Assembly (NCBI GenBank): GCA_000722615.1
Contig: JOKI01000005.1
Span: 1 to 64,000, forward strand
DNA from: Pseudorhizobium pelagicum
GTDB lineage: Bacteria; Pseudomonadota; Alphaproteobacteria; Rhizobiales; Rhizobiaceae
Length of the DNA: 64,000 nt
Reading direction: 5' to 3'
Shown: one piece after another, positions 60,709 to 64,000 of the stretch
Position numbering within the stretch: the stretch's first letter is position 1
How the letters are laid out: the number at the start of each line of letters is the position of its first letter
The notes under the pieces: model-generated
The model's input: only the letters and a program-made list of their open reading frames with translations
The model's database searches: none
What the model was told of the DNA's origin: nothing
Translations under genes and position numbers: made by a program

Positions 60709-61788
60709 CTAGAGCCGATGGTCGGGAAACAGCGTTCCGTGACGGCCGGCGAAGTAGAGTTCGATGGCCTCGCGACCGACCTCCTGCAAGCTTGCCGGGG
60801 ACCATTTCGGATCGCGGTCCTTGTCGATGATCGCCGCACGCACCCCTTCGTAGAAGTCGTGGTGGCGCAGGATCTCGACCCCGGCGGCGAATTCCCGCTC
60901 CAGGCACTCCACCAGCCCGGAACTGTCGCGACCGGCCCGCAGCAGGCGCAGGGTCAGCTTCAGGCTGGTCGGCGAACGCTTGAGGATGGCCTCGCGCGTC
61001 CGGCCTGCGAATTCGCCCCCTTCCGCGTCCAGCGCGGCGAGGATGTCCTCGACGTTGTCGTGGGCGAAGCAGCGGTCGATCACGGCGTGGTTCCGCTGCA
61101 ACTCGCTCTCACCCGGCGAGACTGCAAACGACTGGAGGACAGCTTCCACCGCCGCATCGTCGGCGTCTGCGGCAAGCGCTCCCAATGCCTGGACGAGCTT
61201 CGGCAGTTCGTCGGAGGGAACGGAGAGATCGGCGAGCCCGGCGAAGATCGCATCTGCGGCCGTTACCTCCAGGCCCGTCAGCCCCATCCAGGTGCCGACC
61301 TCGCCCGGCGCCTTCGGCAAAAGCCAGCTTGTCCCGACGTCGGGGAAATAGCCTATCCCCGTTTCCGGCATCGCCAGACGCGTCCGCTCCGTCACCAGCC
61401 GGTGCCGGCCATGCGACGCAAGCCCGACGCCGCCGCCCATGGTGATGCCGTCCATCAGCGCCACATAGGGCTTGAGATAATGCGCGATGGCATAGTTCAG
61501 CGGAAACTCCTCCCGCCAGAAGCGCGTCGCCTCCGTGTCGTCCGCCTTGCCCATCTCGAACAGCACGCGGATATCGCCGCCGGCGCAGAGCCCACGATCC
61601 CCCTCCCCGGTCAGGACGACGCAGGAGACGGACACATCCTCCGCGGCATCATCCAGCGCCGCGCGGATGGCGCGGACCATAGAAAGGTTGATGCTGTTGA
61701 GCGCCTTCGGCCGGTTGAGGCGGATGACCGCCGCAGAGCCCACGCGGTCAAGGATGACGTCGTCGCTGCTCATCGTCGGTCCCTGCAT
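60709..61788 (-). CDS. 3-hydroxyisobutyryl-CoA hydrolase-type enoyl-CoA hydratase family protein
   Basis: 359 residues. 'LNRPKALNSINLSMVRAIRA', 'DRGLCAGGDIRVLFEMGKAD' and 'DGITMGGGVGLASHGRHRLV' with 'AMPETGIGYFPDVGTSWLL' are the HIBCH version of the crotonase fold; the extra C-terminal helical domain, beyond the usual 260 residues, supports hydrolase over hydratase. It frees 3-hydroxyisobutyrate from CoA in valine breakdown. GGGGAGG lies 6 nt before the ATG at 61788. It follows the GMC oxidoreductase gene by 15 bp. Confidence 0.88.
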   Translation of the reverse strand: MQGPTMSSDDVILDRVGSAAVIRLNRPKALNSINLSMVRAIRAALDDAAEDVSVSCVVLTGEGDRGLCAGGDIRVLFEMGKADDTEATRFWREEFPLNYAIAHYLKPYVALMDGITMGGGVGLASHGRHRLVTERTRLAMPETGIGYFPDVGTSWLLPKAPGEVGTWMGLTGLEVTAADAIFAGLADLSVPSDELPKLVQALGALAADADDAAVEAVLQSFAVSPGESELQRNHAVIDRCFAHDNVEDILAALDAEGGEFAGRTREAILKRSPTSLKLTLRLLRAGRDSSGLVECLEREFAAGVEILRHHDFYEGVRAAIIDKDRDPKWSPASLQEVGREAIELYFAGRHGTLFPDHRL

Positions 61789-61803
61789 GGCGGGCCTCCC
61801 CTG

Positions 61804-63399
61804 TCACCGGTTGTCGGCCAGAATCATTTCCGCCGCCTTCTCGGCGATCATGATAGTCGGCGAATTGGTGTTGCCGGAAACGATATTCGGCATGATCGAG
61901 GCGTCCGCGACCCTGAGCCGCCCCAGCGCCCGCAACCGCAGCCTGGGATCGACGACACTGTCGGTATCCGCGCCCATGCGCACGGTCCCAACCGGATGGA
62001 AGATGGTGGTGCCGATCTCCCCGGCCGCCCGCTCCAGATCCTCGTCGGTCTCATAGCTTGGCCCGGGCTTGTATTCCTCCGGATGATAGCGCGCGAAGGA
62101 GGGCTCCGAGACGATCCGGCGGGTGAGCCGGATCGCCCGCACGGCCACGTCCCGGTCAGAGGGTGTCGACAGATAGTTCGGCCGGATGGCGGGTGCGGCG
62201 GCGAAATCACCGCTCTTCACGTGCACCGAGCCGCGGCTGTCCGGCCGCAGGTTACAGACGCTTGCCGTCATCGCCGGAAAGCCGTGAACCGGGTCGCCGA
62301 ACTTCTCCAGGGACACCGGCTGGATGTGATACTGCAGGTCCGGCGTCTCCTTGTCCTGGCCCGAGCGGGTGAAGATGCCGAGCTGGCTCGGCGCCATCGA
62401 CATCGGGCCGGACCGTCGCAACGCATATTCGAGACCGATCGCTGCCTTGCCCAGCAGTCGCGAGGCCTTCTCGTTCAGCGTCGGCACCCCCGTCACCTTG
62501 TAGACCATGCGAAGCTGCAGATGGTCCTGCAGGTTTTCGCCCACGCCCTTCACCTCCCGGAGAACCTCGATGCCGGCCTGCTGCAGCACATCGCCGCGGC
62601 CGATGCCGGACAACTCGAGGATCTGCGGCGAGCCGATCGACCCGGCGCTGAGGACGGTTTCGCGCGCCGCATAGGCTTGTTTGACAACGCCCTTGTGCTG
62701 GAACTCGACGCCGCGAACCTCGCCGTCCTCGACGATCAGCCGGCGCGCCTGCGCCTTCGTCAGCACGGTGAGGTTGGGCCGGTTGCGCGCCGGGCGCAGG
62801 AAGGCCTTGGTGGTGTTCCAGCGGATGCCGGACCGCTGGTTGACCTCGAAATAACTCGACCCCTCGTTGGAGCCACGGTTGAAATCTTCGGTGATCGGAA
62901 TGCCCGCTTCTTCGGCCGCCTTCTGGAAGGCGTCGAGGACGGCCCAGCGGACGCGTGATTTCTCCACCCGCCATTCGCCGCCGCTGCCATGCATTTCGTC
63001 GCCGCCGCCGTGGTGATCCTGCGACTTGATGAAATAGGGCAGCACGTCGTCCCAGCCCCAGCCTTCGCAGCCCATCTGCCGCCACAGGTCGTAGTCGCGG
63101 GCCTGGCCGCGCATGTAGATCATGCCGTTGATCGAGGAACAGCCGCCGAGAAGCTTGCCGCGCGGATAGGAGAGCGCTCGGCCGTTCAGCCCATCCTCCT
63201 TCTCCGTCACAAAGCACCAGTCGGTGCGCGGATTGTTGATGCAGTAGAGATAGCCGACGGGGATATGCACCCAGTGATAGTTGTCGGTACCGCCGGCCTC
63301 CAGCAGCAGGACGCGGTTTCGGGCGTCGGCCGACAAGCGGTTGGCCAGTACGCAACCCGCACTGCCCGCCCCCACCACGATGTAGTCGTATCGTTCCAT
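61804..63399 (-). CDS. GMC-family FAD oxidoreductase (choline/alcohol dehydrogenase type)
   Basis: 531 residues. FAD fingerprint '[18 protein letters not shown]' (6-23), GMC signature 1 '[20 protein letters not shown]' and signature 2 '[15 protein letters not shown]'. The catalytic His lies in '[12 protein letters not shown]' and the final '[20 protein letters not shown]' replaces the second His by Asn, as in choline-dehydrogenase relatives. Oxidises an alcohol to an aldehyde; substrate unknown. Being in an operon with an HIBCH-like hydrolase, a role in branched-chain acid catabolism is possible. Confidence 0.92.
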   Translation of the reverse strand: MERYDYIVVGAGSAGCVLANRLSADARNRVLLLEAGGTDNYHWVHIPVGYLYCINNPRTDWCFVTEKEDGLNGRALSYPRGKLLGGCSSINGMIYMRGQARDYDLWRQMGCEGWGWDDVLPYFIKSQDHHGGGDEMHGSGGEWRVEKSRVRWAVLDAFQKAAEEAGIPITEDFNRGSNEGSSYFEVNQRSGIRWNTTKAFLRPARNRPNLTVLTKAQARRLIVEDGEVRGVEFQHKGVVKQAYAARETVLSAGSIGSPQILELSGIGRGDVLQQAGIEVLREVKGVGENLQDHLQLRMVYKVTGVPTLNEKASRLLGKAAIGLEYALRRSGPMSMAPSQLGIFTRSGQDKETPDLQYHIQPVSLEKFGDPVHGFPAMTASVCNLRPDSRGSVHVKSGDFAAAPAIRPNYLSTPSDRDVAVRAIRLTRRIVSEPSFARYHPEEYKPGPSYETDEDLERAAGEIGTTIFHPVGTVRMGADTDSVVDPRLRLRALGRLRVADASIMPNIVSGNTNSPTIMIAEKAAEMILADNR

Positions 63400-63497
63400 G
63401 TCCGTCTCCAAAGGCCGTCCGCCGCCGCAGACCATCGTCTGCGATCCGGACTGCCTCGATTGTGCAAGACCCCACCCGCTCCGGCATTCGCCAGCTG

Positions 63498-64000
63498 CTA
63501 GTGCCGGTGCTCGAACCCGAGCATGCGGCCGAAGCGGGAGGCGTAGAATTCGCCGATGATGCCGCGCCGGAAGACGAGCACGCAGACCATGAAGACGACG
63601 CCGGTGATGATGGTGACCGGGAAGTCGGAGGTCGCCAGATAGTTCTGCAGCGTCACCACCAGTCCGGCGCCGAAGATCGGACCGATCAGCGTGCCGATGC
63701 CGCCGAGCAACGTCATCAGGATCACCTCACCCGACATCTGCCAGGCGACATCCGTGAGCGTCGCGAACTGGAACACCAGCGACTTCAGCCCACCGGCCAG
63801 TCCGGCAAGTGCTGCCGACATCACGAAGGCACCGAGCTTGTAGCGGGCCACCGAATAGCCGAGCGAGGTGGCACGCGCCTCGTTTTCCCGGATCGACTTG
63901 AGGATCATCCCGAACGGCGAGTTGATGAAGCGCCAGATGACCACCATGCCGATCACGAAGACCGCCAGCACGAAGTAGTACATGTTGGTCGAGACGGAGA
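63498..64000 (-). CDS. Branched-chain amino-acid ABC transporter permease LivM-type (C-terminal part)
   Basis: The frame is open to the window edge, so the N-terminus is missing. The visible 167 residues contain '[20 protein letters not shown]' (the LivM EAA-like loop), '[18 protein letters not shown]' and '[20 protein letters not shown]', typical of LivM. Ends about 100 bp upstream of the GMC gene on the same strand. Imports branched-chain amino acids or related amides with subunits outside the window. Confidence 0.92.
   Translation of the reverse strand, partial: SVSTNMYYFVLAVFVIGMVVIWRFINSPFGMILKSIRENEARATSLGYSVARYKLGAFVMSAALAGLAGGLKSLVFQFATLTDVAWQMSGEVILMTLLGGIGTLIGPIFGAGLVVTLQNYLATSDFPVTIITGVVFMVCVLVFRRGIIGEFYASRFGRMLGFEHRH

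Overview
The window looks like a piece of a high-GC alphaproteobacterial replicon, most likely from the Rhizobiaceae (Rhizobium/Agrobacterium/Shinella/Ensifer group). The case rests on a complete PhyR-NepR-EcfG general stress locus, a rhizobial host-attachment-type protein, a PrsDE-like type I secretion locus, ArsH in an arsenic cluster, and a large share of ABC importers with short overlapping operon junctions. The genus cannot be fixed from sequence reading alone. No tRNA, rRNA, IS element, prophage or CRISPR array was seen.

Layout. 1-9270: a minus-strand operon of a polar amino-acid ABC importer, N-carbamoyl-D-amino acid amidohydrolase, hydantoinase, hydantoin/Asp-Glu racemase, LysR regulator, flavin reductase and a DapA-family aldolase (cut by the window edge). 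A D-amino acid aminotransferase diverges from it. Together they read as uptake and breakdown of a hydantoin or N-carbamoyl-D-amino acid to a keto acid. 9462-13753: arsenic resistance (arsH convergent to arsR-arsC(LMW-PTP)-arsC(Grx)-acr3-arsO). 14079-16094: a cold-shock protein with structured flanking DNA, a host-attachment-type protein and a two-domain GNAT. 16251-27271: a type I secretion operon with a 2272-residue RTX passenger carrying a metallophosphoesterase domain and repeated jelly-roll modules, the ABC exporter, a small second RTX protein and the HlyD adaptor, with a divergent LysR gene.

28721-35873: a peptide importer (fused two-NBD ATPase plus M20 amidohydrolase, divergent from binding protein and two permeases). 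35975-39514: the general stress response locus: an HWE-type soluble kinase, PhyR, NepR, EcfG and a stand-alone receiver, plus a strong candidate EcfG-driven small RNA with a C-rich loop at about 36006-36122, which I consider the most interesting object here. 39634-41229: a Crp/Fnr regulator and a two-gene membrane/DUF883 operon with a TTGA-N6-TCAA site.

41485-52614: a long minus-strand operon, M19 dipeptidase -> binding protein -> DppB/C -> DppD/F -> second binding protein -> second DppB/C -> amidase; two importer channels appear to share one ATPase pair. 52765-56656: LysR regulator, glutaryl-CoA dehydrogenase and a succinate-/glutarate-semialdehyde-type dehydrogenase, consistent with lysine/glutarate breakdown. 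56730-60535: sulfate importer cysP-T-W-A. 60709-63399: 3-hydroxyisobutyryl-CoA hydrolase-like protein and a GMC oxidoreductase. 63498-64000: the C-terminal part of a LivM-type permease.
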